From Streptomyces halstedii (GTDB lineage Bacteria > Actinomycetota > Actinomycetes > Streptomycetales > Streptomycetaceae), in assembly GCA_000720535.1 (NCBI GenBank), contig JOAZ01000019.1, positions 84,058 through 148,057 of the forward strand: a stretch of DNA of 64,000 bases, given 5' to 3'. The notes under the pieces were generated by a model that did not search any database, was not told the DNA's origin, and saw nothing but the letters and a program-made list of their open reading frames with translations. Positions 8,875 through 16,370 of the stretch are shown here, in pieces. Made by a program: the position numbers and the translations under genes. The stretch's first letter is position 1. Each line of letters opens with the position of its first letter.

Positions 8875-10713
8875 CTGTCGACCGCCATCCTCACCGGTGC
8901 ACCGGTACCCGGATCGTCGCTCGCGGACGATCTGCGGTCCCTCGGCTTCGACGTGACCGCAGCCGCCGACGCCACCCAGGCCGCCGAGCTGCTCGCCACC
9001 GTCCCCACCGACCAGCGCGTCGCCCTGGTGGATCCCCGCTTCATCGGCCACCTCCACGCCCTCAGGCTCGGACTGACCGACCCCCGCTTCGACGCCGCCG
9101 CCGTCCCCGGCGCCCTCACCGCACAGCCCGCGGCCCGCGGCGCGCTGCTCCGCGCCCTGCGCCGGACCGTGGCCGCCGTCGGCGCCGGCAGCCCCGTGGC
9201 GCCCCCCGGAGCCGGAGAAGTGGCCGCCACCGAGGACCGCACGGTCCCCGGCCGGCTGGCCACGGCCCTGGACGCCGAGGGCGTCCGCGTACAGCGTCCC
9301 GAGCTCGGATCGCTCACCGCCGCGGTGCCCGCCGGCCCCGAGGAGCGGGTCGCCGCACGGACCTCCGTCGCCGCCGTCGACGACGAGGCGGTCCGGCTGC
9401 GCAGCGCGGTCAAGGCCCACGACGGCTTCTTCACCACCTTCTTCATCAGCCCCTACTCCCGCTACATCGCGCGCTGGTGCGCCCGCCGGGGCCTCACCCC
9501 CAACCAGGTCACCACCGCCTCGCTGATCACCGCCCTGATCGCGGCGGGCAGCGCGGCGACCGGCACCCGCGGCGGTTACGTCGCGGCCGGGGTGCTGCTG
9601 CTCCTGTCGTTCGTCCTGGACTGCACCGACGGGCAGCTCGCCCGCTACTCGCTCCAGTACTCGACGATGGGCGCCTGGCTGGACGCCACCTTCGACCGGG
9701 CCAAGGAGTACGCCTACTACGCGGGCCTCGCCCTCGGCGCCGCGCGCGGCGGCGACGACGTATGGGTCCTCGCGCTGGGGGCGATGGTCCTCCAGGCCTG
9801 CCGCCACGTCGTGGACTTCTCCTTCAACGAGGCCAACCACGACGCGGTCTCCAACACCAGCCCCACCGCCGCCCTCTCCGACCGGCTCGACAGCGTCGGC
9901 TGGACCGTCTGGGCGCGCCGGATGATAGTCCTGCCCATCGGTGAACGCTGGGCCATGATCGCCGTGCTGACCGCGCTCACCACGCCCCGGATCGTCTTCT
10001 ACGCCCTGCTGGTGGGCTGCGCGCTGGCCGCCTGCTACACCACGGCGGGCCGGCTGCTCCGCTCGCTGACCCGCAAGGCCCGGCGTACCGACCGCGCCAT
10101 GCGGGCCCTGGCCGACCTCGCCGACTCCGGACCCCTCGCCCAGGCGGTCGCCGCGGTGCTCAGGCGCCCCGGCGGCGGCTTCACCGCCCCGCTGCTGGCT
10201 CTCCTCGCCGCGGTGCTGATGGTCGCGGCGGCCCTCTTCGCGCCCTTCGGCGGATGGCTCACCGTCGGCGCCGCCGTGCTGTACGCCGTCCTCGGCGGCC
10301 TCGCGGTCTCCCGTCCGCTGGGCGGCGCGCTCGACTGGCTCGTACCGCCCGCCTTCCGGGCAGCGGAGTACTGCGTGATCCTGGTGCTCGCCGCCCGCAG
10401 CGACAGCCCGCACGCGGTTCCGGCGGCGTTCGGGCTGGTCTCGGCCGTCGCCTACCATCACTACGACACGGTCTACCGCATCCGAGGCGGTACCGGTGCG
10501 CCGCCGCGGTGGCTGGTGCGCGCCGTCGGCGGTCACGAGGGCCGGACCCTCGTCGTGGCGCTGCTCGCCGCCCTGCTCACCACCGGCTCAGATTTCACCA
10601 CGGCGCTCACCGTGCTCGCGGTCGCCGTGGCTCTCGTGGTGCTCGTGGAGTCCATCCGCTTCTGGGTGTCCTCCTCGGCCCCCGCCGTACACGACGAAGG
10701 AGAACTCGCATGA
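8875..10713 (+). CDS. CDP-alcohol phosphatidyltransferase with N-terminal extension, CTG start
   Basis: The 612-residue protein has a central CDP-alcohol phosphotransferase domain with the full motif DCTDGQLARYSLQ..GAWLDATFD, starting at residue 249 and containing all four Asp of the DxxDGxxAR...GxxxDxxxD signature. The first ~180 residues look like a degenerate nucleotidyltransferase-type fold without the LAAGxG signature; after the catalytic domain come several further membrane helices to residue ~600. Family members transfer a phospho-alcohol from a CDP-alcohol to an acceptor hydroxyl at the membrane. The only good start is CTG at 8875: AAGGAG lies 9 nt upstream, a TGA closes the frame just before it, and the N-terminus STAILTGAPVPG resembles a nucleotide-binding strand. 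First gene of a seven-gene operon; its stop overlaps the next ATG. Confidence 0.85.
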   Translation: MSTAILTGAPVPGSSLADDLRSLGFDVTAAADATQAAELLATVPTDQRVALVDPRFIGHLHALRLGLTDPRFDAAAVPGALTAQPAARGALLRALRRTVAAVGAGSPVAPPGAGEVAATEDRTVPGRLATALDAEGVRVQRPELGSLTAAVPAGPEERVAARTSVAAVDDEAVRLRSAVKAHDGFFTTFFISPYSRYIARWCARRGLTPNQVTTASLITALIAAGSAATGTRGGYVAAGVLLLLSFVLDCTDGQLARYSLQYSTMGAWLDATFDRAKEYAYYAGLALGAARGGDDVWVLALGAMVLQACRHVVDFSFNEANHDAVSNTSPTAALSDRLDSVGWTVWARRMIVLPIGERWAMIAVLTALTTPRIVFYALLVGCALAACYTTAGRLLRSLTRKARRTDRAMRALADLADSGPLAQAVAAVLRRPGGGFTAPLLALLAAVLMVAAALFAPFGGWLTVGAAVLYAVLGGLAVSRPLGGALDWLVPPAFRAAEYCVILVLAARSDSPHAVPAAFGLVSAVAYHHYDTVYRIRGGTGAPPRWLVRAVGGHEGRTLVVALLAALLTTGSDFTTALTVLAVAVALVVLVESIRFWVSSSAPAVHDEGELA

Positions 10714-11447
10714 TCGGCCTCGTACTGGCAGCAGGTGCCGGACGCCGTCTGCGTCCCTATACGGACACACTGCCCAAGGCCCTGGTGCCCGTGGACGGGG
10801 AGAAGACGGTCCTGGACCTGACGCTGGCGAACTTCGCCGAGGTCGGTCTCACCGAGGTCGCGGTCGTCGTCGGCTACCGAAAGGAGGCGGTCTACGCCCG
10901 CAAGGCCGAGTTCGAGGCCACGTACGGCGTGAAGCTGACGCTCATCGACAACGACAAGGCCGAGGAGTGGAACAACGCCTACTCCCTGTGGTGCGCCCGT
11001 GACGTCCTCAAGCAGGGCGTCATCCTCGCCAACGGCGACACCGTGCACCCGGTCTCCGTCGAGCGGACCCTCCTGGGCGCGCGCGGCGAGGGCCGGAAGA
11101 TCATCCTCGCCCTGGACACCGTGAAGAACCTCGCCGACGAGGAGATGAAGGTCGTCACCGAGGACGGCCGGGGCGTGCGGCGCATCACCAAGCTGATGGA
11201 CCCCGCCACCGCGACCGGCGAGTACATCGGCGTGACGCTGATAGAGCCGGAGGCGGCCGAGGAGCTCGCCGACGCGCTGAAGACCACCTTCGAGCGGGAC
11301 CCCGACCTGTACTACGAGGACGGCTACCAGGAGCTCGTCGACCGCGGCTTCACCGTGGACGTCGCGCCCATCGGCGAGGTCACCTGGGTCGAGATCGACA
11401 ACCACGACGACCTGGCCCGCGGCAGGGAGATCGCGTGCCGGTACTGA
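10710..11447 (+). CDS. nucleotidyltransferase, polyol/choline-phosphate cytidylyltransferase-like
   Basis: The 245-residue protein is a single sugar-nucleotidyltransferase-fold enzyme. The nucleotide-binding VLAAGAGRRLRPYTDTLPKA motif is at residues 4-23, and the NDKAEEWNNAYSLWCARD segment resembles LicC-type phosphocholine and inositol-1-phosphate cytidylyltransferases, where NNxYSL recurs. The metal-binding Asp lies in ILANGDTV and the second in EIDNHDDL. It most likely activates a phosphorylated alcohol with CTP, making the CDP-alcohol used by the two phosphotransferases encoded on either side. The substrate is not shown by the sequence; glycerol-1-phosphate from the next gene is my favoured candidate. 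The ATG overlaps the preceding TGA (ATGA) with GAAGGAG upstream. Confidence 0.85.
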   Translation: MIGLVLAAGAGRRLRPYTDTLPKALVPVDGEKTVLDLTLANFAEVGLTEVAVVVGYRKEAVYARKAEFEATYGVKLTLIDNDKAEEWNNAYSLWCARDVLKQGVILANGDTVHPVSVERTLLGARGEGRKIILALDTVKNLADEEMKVVTEDGRGVRRITKLMDPATATGEYIGVTLIEPEAAEELADALKTTFERDPDLYYEDGYQELVDRGFTVDVAPIGEVTWVEIDNHDDLARGREIACRY

Positions 11448-12496
11448 CCCGCCTCATCCCCTCGCCGGTCGTCGTGGACATCCGGCCCGGCGCCCTGGAC
11501 GATCTGGCCGGCCTCCTGGCCGACCAGCGGATCTCCGCCTCCGGAAAGCTCGCCGTCGCGATCAGCGAGGGGTCGGGACGCGTGCTGCGCGAACGGCTCG
11601 CCCCGGCGCTGGCGGGCGCCGACTGGTACCCGGTCGGCAACGGCACGATAGACGCCGCGGTGCGGCTCGCCGACGGCATCAAGGGCAACCGGTACGACGC
11701 CGTCGTCGGCCTCGGCGGCGGCAAGATCATCGACGTGGCGAAGTACGCCGCGGCGCGCGTGGGCCTGCCCATGGTCGCCGTCGCGACGAACCTCTCCCAC
11801 GACGGCCTCTGCTCCCCGGTCGCGACCCTGGACAACGACAACGGACGCGGCTCCTACGGCGTCCCCACCCCGATCGCCGTGGTCATCGACCTCGACGTGA
11901 TCCGGGAGGCCCCCGCCCGCTACGTGCGCTCCGGCATCGGCGACGCGGTGTCCAACATCTCCTGCGTCGCCGACTGGGAACTCGCCCACGAGGTGCGCGG
12001 CGAGGACATCGACGGGCTCGCGGCCGCCATGGCCCGGCAGGCCGGCGAGGCCGTGCTGCGCCATCCCGGAGGGGTGGGTGACGACGCCTTCCTCAAGGTG
12101 CTGGCCGAGGGACTGGTCCTGACCGGCATCTCGATGTCGATCGCCGGAGACTCCCGTCCCGCCTCCGGCGGCTGCCACGAGATCAACCACGCCTTCGACC
12201 TGCTGTACCCGAAGCGGGCCGCCAGCCACGGCGAACAGGTCAGCCTCGGCGCCTGCTTCGCCATGCACCTGCGGGGTGCCCGCGAGGAGTCGCGGCACAT
12301 GGCGTCCGTCCTGCGCGGGCACGGGCTGCCCGTCCTGGCCGAAGAGATCGGCTTCAGCGCCGACGAGTTCGTCCGGGCCGTGGAGTACGCCCCGCAGACG
12401 CGCCCGGGACGTTTCACGATCCTGGAACACCTCAACCTGTCCACCGACCAGATCAGGGACGCGTACGCCGACTATGCACAAGCCATCCATAGCTGA
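11435..12496 (+). CDS. sn-glycerol-1-phosphate dehydrogenase-like enzyme (AraM/EgsA family)
   Basis: The 353-residue protein belongs to the iron-containing alcohol dehydrogenase superfamily and most resembles the glycerol-1-phosphate dehydrogenase branch. The dinucleotide-binding GLGGGKIIDVAKYAA is near residue 92, the conserved TNLSHDGLCSPVA follows, and the metal ligands are expected at the Asp in SGIGDAVSN and the His in GGCHEINHAFD and ASHGEQVSLG. Such enzymes reduce dihydroxyacetone phosphate to sn-glycerol-1-phosphate, the enantiomer used in archaeal lipids and a few bacterial products. Here it lies between a cytidylyltransferase and a CDP-alcohol phosphotransferase, which fits supplying a polyol phosphate. 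The GTG start overlaps the previous gene by 13 bp; a related dehydrogenase with another ketose-phosphate substrate is the alternative. Confidence 0.82.
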   Translation: MPVLTRLIPSPVVVDIRPGALDDLAGLLADQRISASGKLAVAISEGSGRVLRERLAPALAGADWYPVGNGTIDAAVRLADGIKGNRYDAVVGLGGGKIIDVAKYAAARVGLPMVAVATNLSHDGLCSPVATLDNDNGRGSYGVPTPIAVVIDLDVIREAPARYVRSGIGDAVSNISCVADWELAHEVRGEDIDGLAAAMARQAGEAVLRHPGGVGDDAFLKVLAEGLVLTGISMSIAGDSRPASGGCHEINHAFDLLYPKRAASHGEQVSLGACFAMHLRGAREESRHMASVLRGHGLPVLAEEIGFSADEFVRAVEYAPQTRPGRFTILEHLNLSTDQIRDAYADYAQAIHS

Positions 12497-13253
12497 ACTC
12501 CGGCCGGTCGTGCACCCGGCGGGCGTGAAGGACCGGCGCAGCGGGGAGCACTGGGCGGGCCGTCTCTACATGCGCGAGATCTCGCTGCGCATCGACCGGC
12601 ACCTGGTGAACACCAGGATCACGCCCAACCAGCTGACCTATGTGATGACCGTCGCGGGTGTGCTCGCCGCGCCCGCGCTGCTGGTCCCCGGGATCTGGGG
12701 GGCCCTGCTCGGCGTGCTCATGGTCCAGCTCTACCTGCTGCTCGACTGCGTCGACGGCGAGGTGGCCCGCTGGAAGAAGCAGTTCTCCCTGGGCGGGGTC
12801 TACCTGGACCGGGTCGGCGCCTACCTGTGCGACGCGGCCGTGCTGGTCGGCCTCGGGCTGCGCGCCGCCGACCTGTGGGGCAGCGGCCGCGTCGACTGGC
12901 TGTGGGCGTTCCTGGGCACGCTCGCCGCGCTCGGCGCGATCCTGATCAAGGCCGAGACCGACCTGGTCGGCGTCGCGCGCCACCAGGGCGGGCTGCCGCC
13001 GGTCAAGGAGGCCGCCTCCGAGCCCCGCTCCTCCGGCATGGCGTTCGCCCGCCGGGCCGCCGGGGCGCTCAAGTTCCACCGGCTGATCCTCGGCGTCGAG
13101 GCCTCGCTGGTCGTCCTGGCCGCCGCCGTCGTGGACGTGGTCAGGGACGACCTCTTCTTCACCCGTCTCGCGGTCGCGGTGCTGGCAGGGATCGCCCTTC
13201 TCCAGACCGTCCTGCACCTCGTCTCGATCCTGGCGTCCAGCAGGCTGAAGTGA
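12474..13253 (+). CDS. second CDP-alcohol phosphatidyltransferase family protein, variant active site
   Basis: The 259-residue membrane protein has the CDP-alcohol phosphotransferase core with about six helices. The signature begins DCVDGEVARWKKQFSLGGVY at residue 91 and continues LDRVGAYLCD. The first three Asp are present but the fourth, normally four residues after LD, is Ala; a Cys-Asp pair lies four residues further. In characterised family members the fourth Asp is the proposed catalytic base, so this copy may use altered chemistry or act on an unusual acceptor, or the later Asp may substitute. It is translationally coupled to the dehydrogenase gene (23-bp overlap) and followed by the glycosyltransferase. 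The ATG at 12474 gives a family-like cytosolic N-terminus. Confidence 0.8.
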   Translation: MHKPSIAELRPVVHPAGVKDRRSGEHWAGRLYMREISLRIDRHLVNTRITPNQLTYVMTVAGVLAAPALLVPGIWGALLGVLMVQLYLLLDCVDGEVARWKKQFSLGGVYLDRVGAYLCDAAVLVGLGLRAADLWGSGRVDWLWAFLGTLAALGAILIKAETDLVGVARHQGGLPPVKEAASEPRSSGMAFARRAAGALKFHRLILGVEASLVVLAAAVVDVVRDDLFFTRLAVAVLAGIALLQTVLHLVSILASSRLK

Positions 13254-14134
13254 GCTCCTCCATGAAACTCGGCGCGGTCATCATCACCATGGGCAACCGC
13301 CCCGAGGAACTGCGCGCCCTCCTCGATTCGGTCGCCCGGCAGGACGGCGACCGGATCGAGGTGGTCGTCGTCGGCAACGGCGCCCCGGTCCCCGGCGTCC
13401 CCGAGGGCGTACGGACGGTGGAGCTGCCCGAGAACCTGGGCATCCCGGGCGGCCGCAACGTCGGTATCGAGGCCTTCGGCCCGTCCGGCTCGGACGTGGA
13501 CGGGCTGCTCTTCCTCGACGACGACGGGCTCCTGCCGAACACCGACACCGCCGAGCTGTGCCGGCAGGCGTTCGGCGCGGACCCGGAGCTCGGCATCATC
13601 ACCTTCCGCATCGCCGACCCGGACACCGGGGTCACCCAGCGCCGGCACGTGCCGCGGCTGCGGGCCTCCGACCCGATGCGCTCGTCGAGGGTGACGACCT
13701 TCCTCGGCGGGGCCAACGCGGTCCGTACCCAGGTGCTCGCCGAGGTCGGGGGGCTCCCCGGTGACTTCTTCTACGCGCACGAGGAGACCGACCTCGCCTG
13801 GCGGGCCCTCGACGCCGGCTGGATGATCGACTACCGCGCGGACATGGTCCTCAACCACCCCACCACCGCGCCCTCCCGGCACGCGGTCTACCACCGCATG
13901 GTGGCCCGCAACCGGGTCTGGCTCGCCCGCCGGAACCTGCCCGCGCCGCTGGTGCCCCTCTACGTCGGGGTCTGGCTGCTGCTCACGCTGGTGCGCAGGC
14001 CCTCGGCGCCGGCTCTGAAGGCGTGGTTCGGGGGCTTCCGGGAGGGCTGGACCAAGCCCTGCGGGCCGCGGCGTCCCATGAGGTGGCGTACGGTGTGGCG
14101 GCTGACCAGACTGGGCCGACCACCCGTGATCTGA
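13250..14134 (+). CDS. family 2 glycosyltransferase
   Basis: The roughly 294-residue enzyme is an inverting GT2 (GT-A fold) glycosyltransferase. It begins LGAVIITMGNRPEELRALLD, has the nucleotide-binding ENLGIPGGRNVGIEAF, the metal-binding LLFLDDDG motif, an acceptor-site region FFYAHEETDLAWRALDAGW with the catalytic ETD/ED-type acid, and a C-terminal amphipathic or membrane-associated segment VPLYVGVWLLLTLVRR. The architecture resembles rhamnosyl- and galactosyltransferases of surface polymers. GTG at 13250 overlaps the preceding stop (GTGA); the ATG at 13262 is an alternative. It probably decorates or initiates the polymer made by the flanking genes; galE next to the operon makes UDP-galactose a reasonable donor, by inference. 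Confidence 0.87.
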   Translation: MSSSMKLGAVIITMGNRPEELRALLDSVARQDGDRIEVVVVGNGAPVPGVPEGVRTVELPENLGIPGGRNVGIEAFGPSGSDVDGLLFLDDDGLLPNTDTAELCRQAFGADPELGIITFRIADPDTGVTQRRHVPRLRASDPMRSSRVTTFLGGANAVRTQVLAEVGGLPGDFFYAHEETDLAWRALDAGWMIDYRADMVLNHPTTAPSRHAVYHRMVARNRVWLARRNLPAPLVPLYVGVWLLLTLVRRPSAPALKAWFGGFREGWTKPCGPRRPMRWRTVWRLTRLGRPPVI

Positions 14135-14241
14135 GAGGCTTTCCTCTGAGAACATGAGCCGTAGACATATGTACGGGGACCCCTGTCCGCCCTGGCCGCG
14201 CCCGCTCGCGCCGCGCACTGTGAAGACGAGAGTTCTGACTT

Positions 14242-15171
14242 GTGAGTGACACGACCCAAGACGGCGGGCTCGCCCTGAGCGCCCCACCGTCCGCCGACGA
14301 CGGGCTGAGCGCGTCCCAGCTGGCCGCCAAGTACGGCCTGGCCGTGAGCGGTGCCAGGCCCGGACTCGTCGCGTACGTCCGGCAGCTCTGGGGCCGCCGG
14401 CACTTCATCCTGGCCTTCTCCCGGGCCAAGCTGACGGCGCAGTACAGCCAGGCGAAGCTCGGCCAGGTGTGGCAGGTGGTCACACCGCTGCTGAACGCCC
14501 TGGTCTACTTCCTGATCTTCGGCCTGATCCTGGGCACCCGGAGGGGGATGACCCAGGAGGTCTTCATCCCCTTCCTGGTGACCGGCGTCTTCGTCTTCAC
14601 CTTCACCCAGAGCTCGGTCATGGCGGGGGTGAAGTCGATCTCCGGCAACATCGGCCTGGTCCGCGCCCTGCACTTCCCGCGCGCCTCCCTGCCGATCTCG
14701 TTCTCGCTCCAGCAGCTCCAGCAGCTGATGTTCTCGATGATCGTGCTGCTGGCGGTCGCGGTCGGCTTCGGCAGCTATCCGGCGCTGTCCTGGCTGCTGG
14801 TCCTGCCCGCGCTGGCCATGCAGTTCCTGTTCAACAGCGGACTCGCGCTGATCATGGCGCGGCTGGGCAGCAAGACCCCGGACCTCGCCCAGCTGATGCC
14901 GTTCATCATGCGGACCTGGATGTACGCCTCGGGCGTCATGTACTCCATCCCCGTGATGCTGGCGGACAAGCCGCGGTGGATCGCGGACGTGCTCCAGTAC
15001 AACCCGGCGGCCATCTACATGGACCTGGTCCGCTTCGCCCTGATCGACGGCTACGGCTCGGAGAACCTGCCGGACCACGTGTGGGCCGTCGCGCTCGCCT
15101 GGGCGGTCGTGGTGGGCGTCGTGGGCTTCGTGTACTTCTGGAAGGCAGAGGAACGGTACGGCCGTGGCTGA
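14242..15171 (+). CDS. polysaccharide/teichoic acid ABC exporter, permease
   Basis: The 309-residue permease belongs to the ABC-2 exporter group of TagG/Wzm/RfbD proteins. After a cytosolic N-terminus the conserved amphipathic segment FSRAKLTAQYSQAKLGQVWQ leads into the first of six membrane helices (LLNALVYFLIFGLILG), and the family-typical PFIMRTWMYASGVMYSIPVM and LQYNPAAIYMDLVR lie in the second half. It should form a channel across the cytoplasmic membrane with the ATPase encoded next, exporting a lipid-linked glycan. The GTG start follows a 107-bp gap after the glycosyltransferase gene, the only sizeable gap in the operon, so an internal promoter is possible. The ATPase start lies within its last codons. 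Confidence 0.92.
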   Translation: MSDTTQDGGLALSAPPSADDGLSASQLAAKYGLAVSGARPGLVAYVRQLWGRRHFILAFSRAKLTAQYSQAKLGQVWQVVTPLLNALVYFLIFGLILGTRRGMTQEVFIPFLVTGVFVFTFTQSSVMAGVKSISGNIGLVRALHFPRASLPISFSLQQLQQLMFSMIVLLAVAVGFGSYPALSWLLVLPALAMQFLFNSGLALIMARLGSKTPDLAQLMPFIMRTWMYASGVMYSIPVMLADKPRWIADVLQYNPAAIYMDLVRFALIDGYGSENLPDHVWAVALAWAVVVGVVGFVYFWKAEERYGRG

Positions 15172-15949
15172 GGAATCGTCCAAGGGACACATCCCGACCG
15201 TGATCGCCGACGACGTGCACATCGTGTACCGGGTCAACGGCACGGGCGGCGGCAAGGGCAGCGCCACCGCGGCGCTGAGCCGGATCCTGCGCCGGGGCAA
15301 GGGGGAGCCGCGCGGCGTACGCAAGGTGCACGCGGTGCGCGGGGTCTCCTTCACCGCCTACCGGGGCCAGGCGATCGGCCTCATCGGCACCAACGGCTCC
15401 GGCAAGTCCACCCTGCTGCGGGCCATCGCCGGACTCCTGCCGCCCGAGAGCGGCAAGGTGTACACCGACGGCCAGCCGTCCCTGCTGGGCGTCAACGCCG
15501 CCCTGATGAGTGACCTGACCGGTGAGCGCAACGTCGTGCTGGGCGGTCTCGCGATGGGCATGAGCCGCGAGGAGATCCGCTCCCGCTACCAGAAGATCGT
15601 CGACTTCTCCGGGATCAACGAGAAGGGCGACTTCATCACGCTGCCCATGCGGACGTACTCCTCCGGCATGGCGGCCCGGCTGCGCTTCTCCATCGCGGCG
15701 GCCAAGAACCACGACGTCCTCATGATCGACGAGGCGCTGGCCACCGGCGACCGCAAGTTCCGGGTGCGCTCCGAGGAGCGGATCCGCGAGCTGCGCAAGG
15801 AGGCGGGCACGGTCTTCCTCGTCAGCCACAACAACAAGACGATCCGGGACACCTGCGACCGGGTGCTGTGGCTGGAGAAGGGCGAGCTCCTGATGGACGG
15901 CTCCACCGACGAGGTGCTCAAGGCCTACGAGCGGGAGACCGGCAAGTAG
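15164..15949 (+). CDS. polysaccharide/teichoic acid ABC exporter, ATP-binding subunit
   Basis: The 261-residue ATPase is of the TagH/Wzt type. Walker A is GTNGSGKST near residue 77, the signature is YSSGMAARLRFSIA, Walker B is DVLMIDEALATGD and the switch His is in VFLVSHNNKTI. The N-terminal IVYRVNG and the VHAVRGVSF strands are as in TagH. There is no C-terminal carbohydrate-binding domain like that of E. coli O9a Wzt, so export probably does not require a terminal-modification signal read by this subunit. Its GTG overlaps the permease gene by 8 bp, which supports a fixed complex. It is the last gene of the operon and is followed by a strong hairpin. Confidence 0.93.
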   Translation: MAEESSKGHIPTVIADDVHIVYRVNGTGGGKGSATAALSRILRRGKGEPRGVRKVHAVRGVSFTAYRGQAIGLIGTNGSGKSTLLRAIAGLLPPESGKVYTDGQPSLLGVNAALMSDLTGERNVVLGGLAMGMSREEIRSRYQKIVDFSGINEKGDFITLPMRTYSSGMAARLRFSIAAAKNHDVLMIDEALATGDRKFRVRSEERIRELRKEAGTVFLVSHNNKTIRDTCDRVLWLEKGELLMDGSTDEVLKAYERETGK

Positions 15950-15960
15950 TGTCCACGTGT

Positions 15961-16000
15961 CCGTGGCCCCCGCCGGAGAACCCCCCGGCGGGGGCCACGG
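15961..16000 (+). terminator. strong operon-end terminator hairpin
   Basis: A perfect 16-bp stem (15961-15976 with 15985-16000) around an 8-nt loop begins 11 bp after the ABC ATPase stop codon. It separates the envelope-glycan operon from the hopanoid cluster. Confidence 0.85.
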
Positions 16001-16298
16001 CGTGTGGCCCCGGATACGGCGGATGCGGCAGGGGCCCCTGGGACATCTCCTTCCGGCGGATGACGCCAATCGCGGTCGTTACGGGGAAGGTTGGCGGGGC
16101 GGGCGGCGTTGTACCGGGACGCGCTGCACCCCGGCGCCCCGGTGCGAGTTGTACAACGTAAGCTGTACCGGTGCTGATTCGCGGCCGTTTCGTGGTGATA
16201 CGCCCCGGTGTATCGATCGTCTCCGTCCGTCGCACAGGAGAGTGTGAGCGGCGTGTCCGAAAAGGGATGTTTTGGGTCGGCAGTGTAGAACGGGAGAT
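16001..16298 (+). promoter_or_regulatory. hopanoid cluster upstream region with repeated TTGTAC elements
   Basis: This roughly 300-bp region carries no gene. TTGTAC occurs at 16109-16114 and again inside the palindrome GTTGTACAAC at 16148-16157, with a further GTAC shortly after. A GATAC...GTATC inverted pair lies near 16197-16214. The region should hold the promoter of hpnC; no -35/-10 pair can be fixed by eye. Confidence 0.4.
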
Positions 16299-16370
16299 AT
16301 GACGGCAATGATGGGAAATCTCCAGCTCCGACGTGGTTTCGCCGTCCCCGCGTCGGGCGGTACGCAGTGA
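16299..16370 (+). CDS. candidate 23-residue leader peptide coupled to hpnC
   Basis: An ATG-started frame preceded by GGGAG encodes MTAMMGNLQLRRGFAVPASG followed by GTQ, and its TGA (16368-16370) overlaps the GTG of hpnC as GTGA. Two further ATGs at 16308 and 16311 are better spaced from the GGGAG. hpnC itself has only a weak ribosome-binding site, so translation of this short frame could deliver ribosomes to hpnC by termination-reinitiation. No known family was recognised. It may simply be a chance frame, but the exact stop/start overlap matches the coupling seen between the other genes of this operon. Confidence 0.4.
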   Translation: MTAMMGNLQLRRGFAVPASGGTQ

